NCBI GenBank assembly: GCA_002007465.1
Contig: LNAC01000039.1
Location: 5,935,003-5,999,002 of the forward strand
Direction: 5' to 3'
Length of the DNA stretch: 64,000 nucleotides
Source: Ailurus styani
Lineage: Eukaryota > Chordata > Mammalia > Carnivora > Ailuridae
How positions within the stretch are numbered: position 1 is the stretch's first letter; each line of letters starts with the position of its first letter. The notes under the pieces are model-generated. The model worked only from the letters and a program-made list of their open reading frames with translations, was not told the DNA's origin and did no database searches. A program made the position numbers and the translations under genes. This document shows, in pieces, positions 1 through 10,639 of this stretch.

Positions 1-239
1 TTCCAAAACGCCAAGGAAAGAATGTTCACTCTTGAAGAAAAACATTTGCAGCATAAAATTAGGATATTTTGTCCACCTCCTGTAATTGAGTTTATGCTGA
101 TGCTGGAATTGAAAATCTGACAATACTTCCCTAATTAGTCACTATCAAATGTGTAAGTAAGAAAGAGTTCTGGAATTTTAGGTGAGGAAATGAAAATTTT
201 AAACCATCATTTACTAGCTAAATGTGTTTGGAAGGATCA

Positions 240-350
240 CTTTTTGGAGTTTGTTTCCTCATCTATGAAATGGATAGTAATTTCTGTTTTAACTTCTCAG
301 GGATGGTACAGGCTCAAATGAGATAACAAATGTGAAAGTATCATCATAAA
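240..350 (+). repeat. MIR SINE fragment
   Basis: Degraded MIR core and 3' part: a 'tttcctcatctatgaaatgg' stretch is followed by 'tcaaatgagataacaaatgtg', the order seen in the plus-strand MIR consensus. The 5' tRNA-like head is missing. Family by eye only. Confidence 0.55.
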
Positions 351-410
351 CTGTTGACATCCAGAGGTTTAACCCCTCTAAAAGAAGTCAATAAAATCAT
401 TTGCAGTTTT

Positions 411-601
411 TTGCGTTTCCTGAGTGGCTCAGTAGGTTCAAGCATCTGCCATCGGCTCAGGTCATGATCTCAGGGTCCTGGGATCAAGCCCCCCATCGGA
501 CTTCCTGCTCAGCGGGGAGCCTGCTTTCTCCTCTCTCTCTGCCTGCCTCTCTGCCTAGTTGTGATCTCTCTGTCAAATAAATAAATAAAATCTAAAAAAA
601 A
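411..601 (+). mobile_element. SINEC (Can-SINE), full length, young subtype
   Basis: tRNA-derived carnivore SINE: head 'gagtggctcag', B-box-like region around 'gggatcaagcc', CT-rich body, then 'aaataaataaataaaatct' and an A tail. It is flanked by an 18-bp target-site duplication at 393-410 and 602-619 with one mismatch, so both ends are exact. The minus-strand open frame across it is a by-product of the repeat. Confidence 0.95.
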
Positions 602-619
602 AAAATCATTTGTAGTTTT

Positions 620-1640
620 CTTATCTACACAGAATAAGAGAAATGCCAAATTTGAACTCTCTATATCCTTAAGTATTTCTTTTTTTGTTGTTGTTACTGT
701 TGAATGGCTTCTGTTTGCTGGGTGATTTGAGATGCAGTGAAACAAAACAGACATGGCCCCTACTCTTACAGAGTTTATAGTCTAGCATCATAAAAATGTA
801 TTTTAGTCATCTCAATTGACATTTTATCTTTTAGTCCACTGACCTATACTCATCATGTCATGCTTTTAGTAAAAGCCTCCCAAAACTTCTATGCCAGTAC
901 TGTTGAATGTCTGTTAGTATTTGCCTATTTGCAATTTATAATCTAGAACAGAAGGCAATGGCTACCATAATCTTTCAGCAGGTGTTATAAGATGGCTTAC
1001 ACAATACTCATCCAATCCCCTTCTAGCTTGCTTTCCTGTACTTTAGAAGCTAGAAGATTAAAAACTACAGTTTCTAGACTCCCTTGCAGCTAGAGTGCTG
1101 CTTGCAGCTAGATGATGGTGTGCTGGTAAATGTTTACTAATGGCTGGGGGAGGGTAAAACTCTGATTTGTAGCATTGGCCAATCTTCATGGTGTGAATAC
1201 TCCCAAGCTGCCAAAATGACTTCACTGAATGTGGAATTAGTTGGAAAAGATGCTAACAATCAACAGCCGGCTTCAGCATATCAGTACATTTGACCTAGTT
1301 TCCAACAATCAGATGCACCTATTTAAGACTTTTGTGAAGGTGAGCAACATGATACCTCAACTACTCTCAGGAAGATGGGATTTTCTGACAAACACATGGT
1401 GGAGATAATTTGGTTCTTCTGGGTAGCTGGGGAAGAGTTCTCGCATCCATTTTTAGAGTCATAGGTGCTGACTGGCAGGTGGTGTTGGGATGAGTTTCCA
1501 TAAAATAGCCCTGTGGGATGATGTGGGATGAGTGTTCTTTCCGGTTTGGTTTTTCCTGGATGTTGTTTCTAGCAATGTATTATCCAAGCCTGGTTCTCTC
1601 AGAGAACTGTGAACTAAACACTGTCCTTTAATCCGTTTCT
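620..1640. other. No gene seen; mostly unique AT-rich DNA
   Basis: No long open frame, splice-like exon or recent repeat was recognised. Part of 1045-1290 has phrasing reminiscent of an old DNA transposon, but I could not name the family and do not call it separately. Confidence 0.4.
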
Positions 1641-1650
1641 GCTTAAACTA

Positions 1651-1735
1651 GCTCAGTCATGGCAGCTACATAATTTGCTGAGCCCAGAGCAAAATAAAAA
1701 ATGTGGGGCCCCTTGTTCAAAAAGCAAGATTAAAG
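1651..1735. repeat. hAT-like DNA transposon fragment
   Basis: The stretch 'atttgctgagcccagagc' followed by 'tggggccccttgttcaaaaa' resembles one end of an old non-autonomous hAT element common in placental mammals. Only one end is present. The family name is not certain. Confidence 0.4.
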
Positions 1736-1739
1736 TGCC

Positions 1740-2635
1740 TTATACTTAATAAAATATAGAGCTTTTTCTTTCTTCCGTCATCTCTCCCTTGACTTGTAAT
1801 GATGTTTTGTATTTGCTTTTTAATGTTCTAAGTAAAGAAAAAATTAGGATTTTAAATTATTAGAATGAATTTTACCATTCATCTTTATTTTGTGCAATGC
1901 CACTTGTAAATGCAAATATAAAAGCATTTAACTCATACATAGAATCACCAAAATTACACAATTCATATTTCCTAGTTTATACACACATATGTATTCTGTG
2001 CTGACCAGAACAGTGTAAATGCTGCACAGAAACAATTCAACTGATTTTATTTCCCTTCTTGATATGCACACATTCTACTTACCAATTTGGACTGAAAGGA
2101 AAGGGAACTGTGGGTTGCCTTACCTTTCGCCTTCCTTCTCTGTTATCATTTTCAGTATAAATGGTAATATGGGGAAGTGACACACACTAGTAAAAAAGGT
2201 ATGATCGGGTTCTTCTGTCACTTGTATTTTTTAGGATGCCATTGCCTTCTTTTTGCATCTGAAGTAAGTTCTGGTTCGAATGGAGAGCATAGCGTTTTGG
2301 AACTGTCCACTAAGTCAGCCTTAGATGTAATATGCTTGCTGTGTCATCACTGTGACTCCCTGAGCTCCTACACTTCATAGACCCATCAGAATCCTGTGTT
2401 TATGACACACCATGAACACTCACTATATGCAAACAGGGTGGCAAGAAAGAAAAGATGCACACATCGCCTCCTCTGCTTGAATGTGTGATCTACTGTACCA
2501 CCGGACTTCATTTATAAAACAAATGTTCAAACATAAAAGTACGAAGATTTTCAAAATGGTGACTGCAGGACACTAAACCAAACACTGTGCCCTGTAGAAC
2601 TGAACAGTTTGCATGCCCGTGGTGTTGACCCTGAG
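1740..2635. other. No feature recognised (AT-rich unique DNA)
   Basis: A 67-codon open frame lies at 2177-2380 but has no splice-site context and no recognisable motif. I treat the block as non-coding. Confidence 0.4.
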
Positions 2636-2638
2636 CTC

Positions 2639-2778
2639 AGTGTTTCTCAAGGGGCTTCTCCTGATGTGTTAGGTGAAACAATTCTACATTGTACAGCATA
2701 TTTAACATCCCTGGCCCCTGGGCACTACATGCTACTCTGACAAAAATGCCCCCCAAGAGGAGTTACTACTCTCCACTG
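2639..2778 (-). repeat. MER20-like hAT element, internally deleted
   Basis: Starts 'cagtgtttctcaa', contains 'acatccctggcccctgggca' and 'caaaaatgccccccaag', and ends near 'ccactg'. This is the order of the minus-strand MER20 consensus with internal sequence lost. Confidence 0.55.
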
Positions 2779-2779
2779 A

Positions 2780-3380
2780 ACTCCTGGAGTGCACTCCACT
2801 CTTTGCGGCTGGGAACTGTGGTCATTACAGATCCAAGAAAGGTCATGTGCAGTTTTTGCTAGTAATTCTCAGGCAGGGAAAAATACAGAGTTGAGTTTAA
2901 AAGATTTCAGAAGTCTCATACCTGAGAGGACAGAATTTTGGTGACCTTTTCCCCATTGTCAGAAAAATAATACTATTGGCATTGGTGATGAAACAAATAT
3001 TTGGGATGAAAGTTTAAAAGTGATTAGTGGGTTTTATGTGTCACATGGATGTAAATGGCACTTGACTCCAGATAGATGGCAATTTCTGGTAGTTAAGAAA
3101 AAGAGTAGAGAACTACAGAAAAATAAAGAGAACTATCTCACTGTCGTTATCTTCTTCAGTTGGCTGAAGGGAGAAAAATTTAAAAAGCTCTCAAGAAAAA
3201 TTAAGGAAGTTGCCATAAAAAGCTGTGGTACTCTAATAGATTTTGAACTCAGTTTCATCGTGTCTCTATTTTTTTTAAGCTTTGGTTCTTGATTTAAGTA
3301 TATTAACATCATAACGTATTAGAGCTGAAACAAGATACTCTAAATCATTTGTTTTCTTTATCCCTATACTGTTATTAGCT
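2780..3380. other. No gene seen; 90-codon frame treated as chance
   Basis: A plus-strand frame at 3020-3292 is lysine-rich because the DNA is A-rich. An acceptor-like 'cttcttcag' occurs inside it, but there is no paired donor and no recognisable protein. Confidence 0.35.
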
Positions 3381-3384
3381 ATGT

Positions 3385-3708
3385 AGAGATTAAAAGCTCA
3401 AGCTCTTTAGACCTGGCCTTGCCTTTGCTAATGCTGAACCTCAGTTTTCTCAACAAAATGAGGATATTTGTACATTACCTTAGGTCGTAAGTCATAAAGC
3501 CAATTCGCTAAAAAGTAATTTTACCAAAGAATATGTTTGTTAAATAAATTTAAGGTGAATTTTCTGTAAAACAAGTTTTTGGTAAATTTAACTACCTGAT
3601 TCTTTGGCAAATTAACTTTTAGCAAATTGGACTGTTTTCCATCACTATTAGGCTTATTATATGGATTAAATGAACTATTGCACACATACAAAAAGTGCTC
3701 AGTAAGTC
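3385..3708 (+). repeat. MIR SINE split by a later insertion
   Basis: The left half, 3385-3485, carries 'aacctcagttttctcaac' and 'gaggatatttgtacattacc'. The right half, 3649-3708, carries 'tatggattaaatgaac' and 'gtgctcagtaagt'. Together they follow the MIR consensus, with about 160 bases of foreign DNA in between. Confidence 0.5.
3500..3630. mobile_element. Palindromic MITE-like element inside a MIR
   Basis: The left end (3500-3532) and the right end (3599-3630) are near-perfect inverted repeats of about 32 bases. The left begins 'ccaattcgctaaaaagtaat'. The reverse complement of the right begins 'ccaatttgctaaaagttaat'. The 66-base centre is AT-rich with no coding capacity. This is the form of a small non-autonomous DNA transposon. 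I could not match the termini to a named family, and target-site duplications are unclear. Confidence 0.55.
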
Positions 3709-3814
3709 TTATTCTATAACCCCTCCAACATTCTGACTTCAAGTCTTGCCCATTCTCTCTCTGAATATTCCCCATTCCTGGCCACATAATTGACCTTCTG
3801 TGGACTTTCACTAC

Positions 3815-4345
3815 CTATAGGTGGACTATTGCAGTAGTCACTTGATTGGCCTCTTGGCTCATTCCCCTCTAAACTTACTTTCTACACTACGACAAGTGTG
3901 TAGATGTAAATTTTAAATTATCAACTACACTGTAAGAGTCACTTCACCTTTTTCATATATCCTTTAGCACCACTGGAGTTCCTTAAATATACTTTTTTTT
4001 TTTGAAAAGCCATCATATTTCTCTGCCTTTGCCTTTCTAACTGGAATATCTTCCCTCTTCTTGTCTCCTGCCAAAATTTTTATTCATCTTTCAAGTTTTA
4101 GTTAAAATGTCACTTCCCTTGTAAAAGTCTCCCTGATTTCCCCAAACAAATTTAGGTGTTCTTTCTAGGCTTCCACTTTTTTTGGTTCATGCTTCTGTTA
4201 TAACTCTTAGATTATTGCACTTGTTTATTATTCTGTCATTGTAATAGAATATAATCTCCTTGAAGGAAAGGACCCTGTCTTTTTGTCTTTTCTACACTAA
4301 CTCCATGTATAGTGGCTAGACTATATCTTCGGCATTTATTGAATT
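3815..4345 (+). repeat. L2 LINE 3' region
   Basis: Begins with 'ggactattgcagtagtcac', passes through 'aatgtcacttccctt' and 'agtctccctgatttcccc', then 'ataatctccttgaaggaaag' and ends near 'atttattgaatt'. This is the L2 order through the 3' end. It is old and heavily mutated. Confidence 0.65.
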
Positions 4346-4710
4346 AAAAAATTAAAAGATCTCTTTACAACTCTCTCTACTGCTTTCCTGCTACTCCATT
4401 TTGTAGATCAGGAAACTGAAACCCAAAGAAATGAAGCTATTTAGCAAGAGGCCAAGCTTTCTAACTCTAGATCTATTACTTTTACTCCTTTACTGTAGAG
4501 AATCTTGAGTAGGGTCTATATGCTAGCCATTTCTTTTTTTGGAAATGACTATCTTGTCAGTGTCTTTCCATTAATTACTAATCTAGAGAATAGCCCATGG
4601 GTCAGAAGGGCATAGTGATCTGGTAAAATTTGTATTTCCTTATTCAATTATTTGGTTGCTTTTGTTTGTTTTCTAGTAAATTCAATGAAAGTCAAGGTAA
4701 ATTATTTCTC
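4345..4710. other. No gene seen; weak repeat traces only
   Basis: 'gatcaggaaactgaaaccca' near 4407 could be a MIR scrap. Nothing else can be supported. Confidence 0.35.
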
Positions 4711-4711
4711 C

Positions 4712-4889
4712 GTCCCACCCGCAGGGGACATTTGGTAAAATGTCTAGAGACATTTTTGATTATCACATCTGAAGGACTGCTACCTGTATCAAGTAGGTAA
4801 GAGACCAGGGATGCAGCCAAATATCTTATAATGCATAGAGAGAATTAGCTGACCCAAAATATCAACAGTGCCAAGGTTGAAAAGCCCTG
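4712..4889 (+). repeat. MER20 hAT element, 5' part missing
   Basis: Contains 'caggggacatttggtaaaat', 'agagacatttttgattatca', 'gagaccagggatgcagcc' and 'tgccaaggttgaaaagccct'. These are the successive landmarks of MER20. The first ~30 bases are unrecognisable. Confidence 0.75.
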
Positions 4890-5250
4890 ATCTAGTCCAA
4901 AGGAAATTTTTACTCAGCCTTTCATGTACTTTGTTGCCTCTGTGAAACCATGATGGAGAAGAAACTCATCCCCCTCACCCCCACCCCAAGGGATTTGGAA
5001 GCCCTGTATGGCAAACTCTGGAGGCAATTGCTATCAACTACACACTCTCAAAAGATGTCATGCAGGTTTCCCCCAATGGCTTCATAGCGTCTGCCTGGGT
5101 GTAAGATAGGCACACAATTGTATATTGCCTGAATGATTAATAAAGTATATTTTAACCAAAAGAATGGGGTTTTATTTCTTTTTAAAAAACTAAAAGGAAG
5201 TCAAATTAATCATTGTGGTGAGAATTTCAGTTCTTATCTTTTTATTTCAG

Positions 5251-5403
5251 TTACAGGAAGAAGCAAAACTTTTTAAAAACAACTCTCAACTCATCCACCT
5301 CCATAAATTAGCAGTAATAGTTTTAAGGGAGAGACCAATGACCTATAAATTAAAGATGATGTTTGAGGAACAAAAAATAAAAGAAGCTTTCAGAATAGAG
5401 TAA
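5251..5403 (+). CDS. Candidate 3'-terminal coding exon (50 codons and stop)
   Basis: A pyrimidine-rich tract ends in 'cttatctttttatttcag' at 5250, a good splice acceptor. In phase 0 after it runs an uninterrupted 50-codon frame to TAA at 5401-5403. The peptide starts LQEEAKLF and ends KIKEAFRIE. It is charged and helix-prone (many E, K, L), with no domain I can name. Downstream about 410 bases lack obvious repeats and then hold AATAAA at 5812-5817, as expected of a 3' UTR. Against: 50 open codons in AT-rich DNA can arise by chance, and no upstream partner exon was found. I do not recognise the protein. Confidence 0.35.
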   Translation, partial: LQEEAKLFKNNSQLIHLHKLAVIVLRERPMTYKLKMMFEEQKIKEAFRIE

Positions 5404-5830
5404 TATTAGAACTGATGCATGAGGTCTCCAGGACCCTCATTTAAATTATGTATCCAGAATTGAAACCAGAGCATTTCTGATGGATTATGGCTAGGCAGGA
5501 AGAGACCAAATGCACATGGAGTAAGGTTAGATTAAGTTCCCAACTTAAATAATCAAGAAACAGAATCTTGGAAGCAAGGTGTCTATATAGAGCAGCATAT
5601 CTCAGGGTAGTTTTCTCTGGCCCCAGTGTCCCCACTGCACTTTTATATCTACAGTTTAAATCACATTCCAGGAAAACTTCCACTAATAATCTTCGTTATT
5701 GACAGTGAACTCTCCTGGGTTTTGATCCTCATTTTATATCCTCATTCCAGAGTTCAGGAAAGACTACCCTCAAATGTGTAGATACAGATCAACACTTACA
5801 TTTATTTTCTCAATAAAATGTATTTTTCCA
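5404..5830 (+). other. Possible 3' UTR of the candidate exon
   Basis: Repeat-free sequence between the stop at 5403 and AATAAA at 5812-5817. Its status depends entirely on whether the 5251-5403 exon is real. If it is not, this is ordinary unique DNA. Confidence 0.25.
5812..5817 (+). promoter_or_regulatory. Canonical AATAAA poly(A) hexamer
   Basis: Perfect hexamer in 'ctcaataaaatg', about 410 bases after the stop of the candidate exon. The hexamer is frequent by chance in AT-rich DNA. Confidence 0.25.
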
Positions 5831-6180
5831 ATATTAAAGGTTTTAAATGCAGAGCATAGGAAATACAGAAAACCATAAAGAAAATATAAGATACTCAATC
5901 CCACCCAGAGGCAGTTATAATTAACATTTTAGTTCATTTTTCTTTTAGGACATTTCCTATGAATATATTACTTAGTGGAAACAATGTCCCACTTTTTTTA
6001 CTTTACATTATAGGAGAAGCATTTTCCATACAAATTAAAATTCTTCATATCCATTATTTTAATGGATGCAGAATATACTGAGCTACGGACAGAGTGATAG
6101 TTTACCATTTTCCCCACAGTAGGCCAAAAACAGAGTGTTTCAAGTTTTACATTATAATAAGTATCCCACTGAGCATTTGC
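5825..6180 (+). repeat. Old LINE remnant, probably L1M 3' region
   Basis: Phrasing such as 'aggcagttataattaacatt', 'atttcctatgaatatatta' and 'gagaagcattttccata' follows a widespread mammalian LINE 3' region that I attribute to L1M/L1ME. Subfamily and orientation are not certain. Confidence 0.35.
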
Positions 6181-6239
6181 TCCATTTTGGATCCTACCCT
6201 AAACTGTTCAAGGAACTTACTTTATAGTTCATAATTTGA

Positions 6240-6500
6240 TAAGAACATCAATTCCTGGGGCATGTCACGTTCTTTCTCTCCACCTCTTTTTGCCCACTTA
6301 GTTCACTCTCGATTTCAGGTCAAAGGTCACTTCCTCCAGGAAGTCTTCCCAAACTTTATATTTGGTTATGGTTTTCTGTTATATATTCTAATTGTACAGT
6401 GTTCCTTTTCTCCATAGCACTTACCTCTGGTTGTAATAATCTATTCATTTGATTAATTTCTGTTTCCCCCCTTGGACTAGAATAGTACAATCATTATCTG
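6240..6500 (+). repeat. L2 LINE 3' fragment
   Basis: 'aggtcaaaggtcacttcctc', 'aggaagtcttcccaaac' and 'tccatagcacttacctctgg' are in L2 order. The fragment stops before the L2 3' tail. Confidence 0.6.
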
Positions 6501-6599
6501 GATAAGCAGTGATTATAATGTTATAAACACAGGCCAATTAATGTGATCTCACTTGTATCACTGACAAGATGGGTTAAAGCTCGGGATTGAAATACAATT

Positions 6600-6702
6600 A
6601 GTCCAGAAATACTTATGTGTCAGGCATTACTCTAGGTGCTGGAAATATAGAAATGAGAACAACAAGCATGATTTCAGTTTTCATGGTGCTTATAGTCTAA
6701 TG
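6600..6702 (-). repeat. L2 LINE 3' end
   Basis: 'cttatgtgtcaggcattact', 'ctaggtgctggaaatataga' and 'ggtgcttatagtctaatg' match the reverse complement of the L2 3' terminus. Confidence 0.6.
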
Positions 6703-6895
6703 CAGCATTTGGCAAAGTAGGGGGACAGATAATAAATATTTGGGGTTTCAGTCTATATGGCCTCTCACAACTACTCAGCTTTGCCATTGAAATGCAAAAG
6801 CAATCATCAATAATCATAAATGAGGGAGTGTGTTTAGGTTCCAGTAGAAGATGCAGTGGGGCTGGATTTGACCTATGAGCTATTGTTTACTCCTG
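6703..6895 (+). repeat. hAT DNA transposon remnant
   Basis: Contains 'acagataataaatatttggg', 'atatggcctctcacaactac' and 'tcagctttgccattgaaatg', then 'ggctggatttgacctatg'. This is the order of a non-autonomous hAT element whose complete copies begin with a cag-ggg type terminus. Both ends are approximate. A second copy of the family lies at 34952-35165. Confidence 0.5.
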
Positions 6896-6959
6896 GTTTG
6901 TTGGATAAGACAGCCATTAAACAGATCATGAGATGACCACTCTTCTTTTTCAAAAGGAA

Positions 6960-7170
6960 AGGACAGGGTGCAATAAGGACACATGGCAGAGCTGTCTAAC
7001 CTAGTTTAGGGAAAGGAACAAAGACTTCTTAAGGAATAGGACTTAATATTTAAGGAAGAAGAGGAATTATCTAAAGTTAGGAGAACAGACTCCATGAAGA
7101 CCTAAAGTATAGAAAGGGCAAGAACAGAAAGAAATTCAACTTAAGCTTGGAGATTGATAGGGAGAGGGAG
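6960..7170 (-). repeat. Possible L2 LINE fragment
   Basis: Purine-rich text with 'tatagaaagggcaag' resembles the reverse complement of the L2 ORF2/3' region. It is too diverged for a firm call. Confidence 0.3.
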
Positions 7171-7454
7171 CTGAAATTTTAAGAATATGGAGTGAAAAGA
7201 TAGATTCAGAAAAGACAAATTTTCAAAACCTAATACTCTCTAGAGGAAGAGGTGCCAGCAGGAAAGACTGAGAAAGGATAAGCAATGAGGCATAGCAGTA
7301 GCAGGAAGTTTAAGACTACAGACACACTAACCTCCTCTTCCGTCTGTTTGTGTAGGATATGCTGGTTGGGAGATAATAGCCTAAAAGCTACACATGAACC
7401 TCAGTGAACTGATGCACTTTTTTGAAGGATAAGATTTTATATATATCTAATCTA

Positions 7455-7474
7455 TGTGTGTGTGTGTGTTTGTG
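7455..7474. repeat. Short (TG)n microsatellite
   Basis: Run of TG dinucleotides interrupted by one T, within AT-rich DNA. Confidence 0.7.
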
Positions 7475-7589
7475 TAGATATATATAGAGAAGAGTAGAAC
7501 TGAGGCCTAAGTAAGGGTGATTGGGAGTGATAGGGTAGAGAATGAAGAGCAGTAAAGAAATCAGAAGTAAAAGAGATAGAATAGATTGC

Positions 7590-7640
7590 TGGTTTATAGT
7601 AGGTGCTCAGTAATTTTTCGATAAATGAATGAAAGGATAA
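7590..7640 (+). repeat. L2 LINE 3' tail
   Basis: 'atagtaggtgctcagtaa' followed by 'gataaatgaatgaaagg' is the terminal L2 sequence with its ATGAATGA-type tail. Confidence 0.5.
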
Positions 7641-8139
7641 CAATATAAGATCAAAGAATCCAAGAGGGAAAGGGTTTCAATAACAGGTTGGTCAACAGTT
7701 TTGCATACTTAAAGGAACTACTGCTCAAGGCTAGTTTCCTTGGCCATCTGGGAAAATATGCAGGTAGGACTCAGACACTCTTGATGCCCGAGCACAGGAT
7801 AAGACTGACCCTCCCAATTTCTACCTGTAGGAAAGGCTGATCTGGTTTTTTCTTCCCTAAAGAGTTCAATAAGTAGAAATAGGGAACTTCCTGTGTCAGG
7901 ACCTGCTCAAAACAGAATCGGAACAAGATTTTTTCATGGATTACACTGACACTAGCGCAACTGTTATCTTTTCTCTCAGTCACCTATGTTAAACGTGTGT
8001 TTTATTACTTAATTCTGAACATTTTGTATTTTAATTTGTTACTCACTTCTTGTTGATATCTATAAAGTCCTACATTAGATGCTGTGAGTCATTTTTGAAA
8101 AATGTGAGACATGGCTCTGGGATCAAGTATTATGTAATT

Positions 8140-8245
8140 GACCAATAAATTGTAAGCTTCTTGACATTAGGAATCATATTTGACATTTCCTTTTCTTCCT
8201 TGCGCAGTATCAGACATATGGTTGGTACTATAGAAATAATTTTCC
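8140..8245 (+). repeat. L2 LINE 3' end, degraded
   Basis: 'aaattgtaagcttcttgaca', 'gcgcagtatcagacatatgg' and 'ttggtactatagaaataa' parallel the last 100 bases of L2. Confidence 0.45.
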
Positions 8246-8403
8246 CCTGCCCTCTACACTGCACCATTTGGTGACCAAATGGTGTCTATCTAGTTACTTC
8301 TGTATGACTTGGACAAAACATGCTGCTTTCTGAGGCAGTGATATTCTGAAAGCATCAGTAATAGTAATTTCAGCTTGTTGAAGGTGGGGGTTCTTTGTGT
8401 AAA

Positions 8404-8433
8404 GGTCAGCCTGTCAGTAAATAGCATGCCACC
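8404..8433 (+). repeat. 30-bp dispersed exact repeat, copy 1
   Basis: Thirty bases starting 'ggtcagcctgtcagtaaata' recur without mismatch at 10047-10076 in the same orientation, 1643 bp away. Both copies are preceded by 'gtgta'. The sequence belongs to no repeat I recognise. Confidence 0.9.
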
Positions 8434-9000
8434 CTGTTCTTTCAAGATTATAAGAAACCTTTGTATGTGTATTTTTTACACTTAAAAAAAAAAAAAGTAG
8501 TGGGAAGCTGTACCCAGGGTCTTACCAGATGTTTTCAAATCAGAACTGGGGCAACTGAGTTGTAATTTATTTTTTAAACATTTATTTTTACCAATTTAAA
8601 ATTTACCAATTTCAGGCAAATACTAAGCTAGCCTTAAGTTGAAAATGTGAAACACAGGTCCTTACCAAGTCAAAAATTGGAACAAAGATTAGTCTTAAGA
8701 ATGAAGGGAAACATTGCTCATTTTTCTTAAGCTGCTGCTTGCTTCTGGATTAGTATGAACTGTTTTTAGACTGAAAACTCATAGATAAGGGGGGGTAGGA
8801 TCCCCTTTCTAGAGTATATAGTCCCCTATACTAAGCATATCCAAAGTCTTTCAGGACTTAAATTATTAAAGACTGACACGTGGCTTACAGTCTTCCTGTT
8901 TTCCTTAACTGCTACCCTCATCCTGAGTGAATCAATCACCAAAGTAGACAGAACACCATCCTCGAAATTCCTTGACATCTCATCTCCAGTTATCTTCAGC
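8434..9000. other. No gene seen
   Basis: AT-rich unique DNA with an A13 run near 8485. No exon-like or repeat signal can be supported. Confidence 0.4.
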
Positions 9001-9300
9001 GGCTCATTTCTGTTGCCACTCCCTGGATCTTGTCACACACCTAAACCTGTTTCACCTCTAACTGTAGACTTCACAGTCTCCAGCCATGACATACATCCCA
9101 GCTCTCTCCCTCACTTCCTCCCAATACGTCATTCTCAGTTCCCTGATGTCTCCAGTGCTCTTCCTCTCTCTACGTCAGTCTCTTGTCCTTCTCCCATTTC
9201 TCTGACGTGGGACCTCCAATCCAGACTTCTCTTTTTTCTCCCTATCAGCCTTCTCCTGCCTTCACTTCCTCTGATCTTACGCTGAGTTCTATTTTAAATT
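9000..9300. repeat. CT-rich block, possibly an old LINE fragment
   Basis: Strongly pyrimidine-rich with a 90-codon plus-strand frame at 9013-9285 rich in P, S, L and T, as expected when CT-rich DNA is translated. The style resembles old LINE coding remnants, but no diagnostic landmark was found. Confidence 0.25.
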
Positions 9301-10046
9301 ATGTTACCACTCTTCTTGCCAGAAACACATCACCTTTGCCCTGCTTGCCCTGCTCTCAGTAACCTGGCAAAACACCAGCTCTAATTGGGTGCCTGCACCC
9401 AGATTGCTGAGTGCACCCAGTTAGAAAAAATAGCACTGCTGTGTAGGTTGGCATTTCACGTTGTACATTCAGGACCACAGACCAGTTAGGTCACTCTGCC
9501 CATGTTGTTGAGAAGGGAAGGTTATCCTTATAATGCACTAGACTCTACTCTATATGCCAAGGTACACTTGTTATAAATTCTCCTTTGTAAACCCCAAATT
9601 AGTAATAGGCTGAATAATTTCAAATGTCATTACTCTCTCTCTGAGTCTCAACATAGCTTTTGTGCTTACTTTCCTGTTTTAACTTTTTATAGTTTTGGGG
9701 CTAGTTCACCCAGTAAGGTAAATTTCTAACGTTTTTTTTTTTAATTAATATTTGATCAGTCAAAAAGAACATGTCTCAAACATTGCAGAATGAAGTTAGA
9801 AGTGAAGGCAAATCACTCGTAGGGATGATTACCCTTTTTAGCAAGGCTTCTGTGAATCTAAGTAGTCTCTAGTTGTTGTAACTCAGAGTCTGGGGACGTA
9901 GGCTCAGCACCCTTGAGTCATTTCATCCTTGTCTTTCCCAGATTCCCCCATCATTTCAGATTCCACAAATTTTCTAAAAAAAAAGACCCTTCTTTTTTCC
10001 TAAAGTAACAGAGAAAGCAGTGCTATTTGGGTGGGGAGCAGTGTAG

Positions 10047-10076
10047 GGTCAGCCTGTCAGTAAATAGCATGCCACC
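10047..10076 (+). repeat. 30-bp dispersed exact repeat, copy 2
   Basis: Identical to 8404-8433. The flanks to the right diverge immediately ('taaattcatg' here, 'ctgttctttc' there), so this is a short copy event and not a longer old duplication. Confidence 0.9.
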
Positions 10077-10118
10077 TAAATTCATGCTGTTTGTAGGTGT
10101 AGTTCCCTTATACTGAAT

Positions 10119-10340
10119 GGCAGTAGCATACTGAAGAGTGTAGGCTCTACGCCCAGTTTCCCTACTTACCTGCTCTGTAACTTTGGGAAAATTACTCTCT
10201 GTGCCTCCGTTTTCCCACTCTGTGGTATATGGATGATAATATTAGTACCCACTTCACTGTTGTTGTGAAGATTAAATTACATATATCAAATGAGTTAATA
10301 CCTTAGAACTGGTGAGCGCTCAGTAACTGTAAGCTATTCA
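10119..10340 (+). repeat. MIR SINE, nearly full length
   Basis: 'gaagagtgtaggctctacgc', 'ctctgtaactttgggaaaat', 'gtgcctccgttttccc', 'ttgttgtgaagattaaatta' and 'gtgagcgctcagtaactgta' cover head, core and 3' part in order. Confidence 0.85.
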
Positions 10341-10489
10341 TAATTTAGAGGCAGCTTCCCTATTTCCTAAAATACATTTATTCATTATAAGAAGAGACTA
10401 ATGATGAAAGCTGGGAGCTATTAAAATTCCATTGATTGGATATAAAAAGTAGACTTTTAGAATTGCAAAAGACTCAAGAAATTATTTAG

Positions 10490-10632
10490 ACCATTGGTTT
10501 TTAGCCAGTACTATGCATCGGAATCACGTATGAAGTGTTATGGTTACCCAGGCCCTCCCTTCTCACATCTACCAAGTCAAAATAAAACGTCCACAGGCAA
10601 TCCCAATGCAGTCTTCCTTACAAGAACCACTG
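10490..10632 (+). repeat. MER5A hAT element
   Basis: Starts near 'accattggtttttagcc', has 'atgcatcggaatcacgtatg' and 'ttacccaggccctccc', and ends 'caagaaccactg', as in MER5A. Confidence 0.65.
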
Positions 10633-10639
10633 AAATAAT

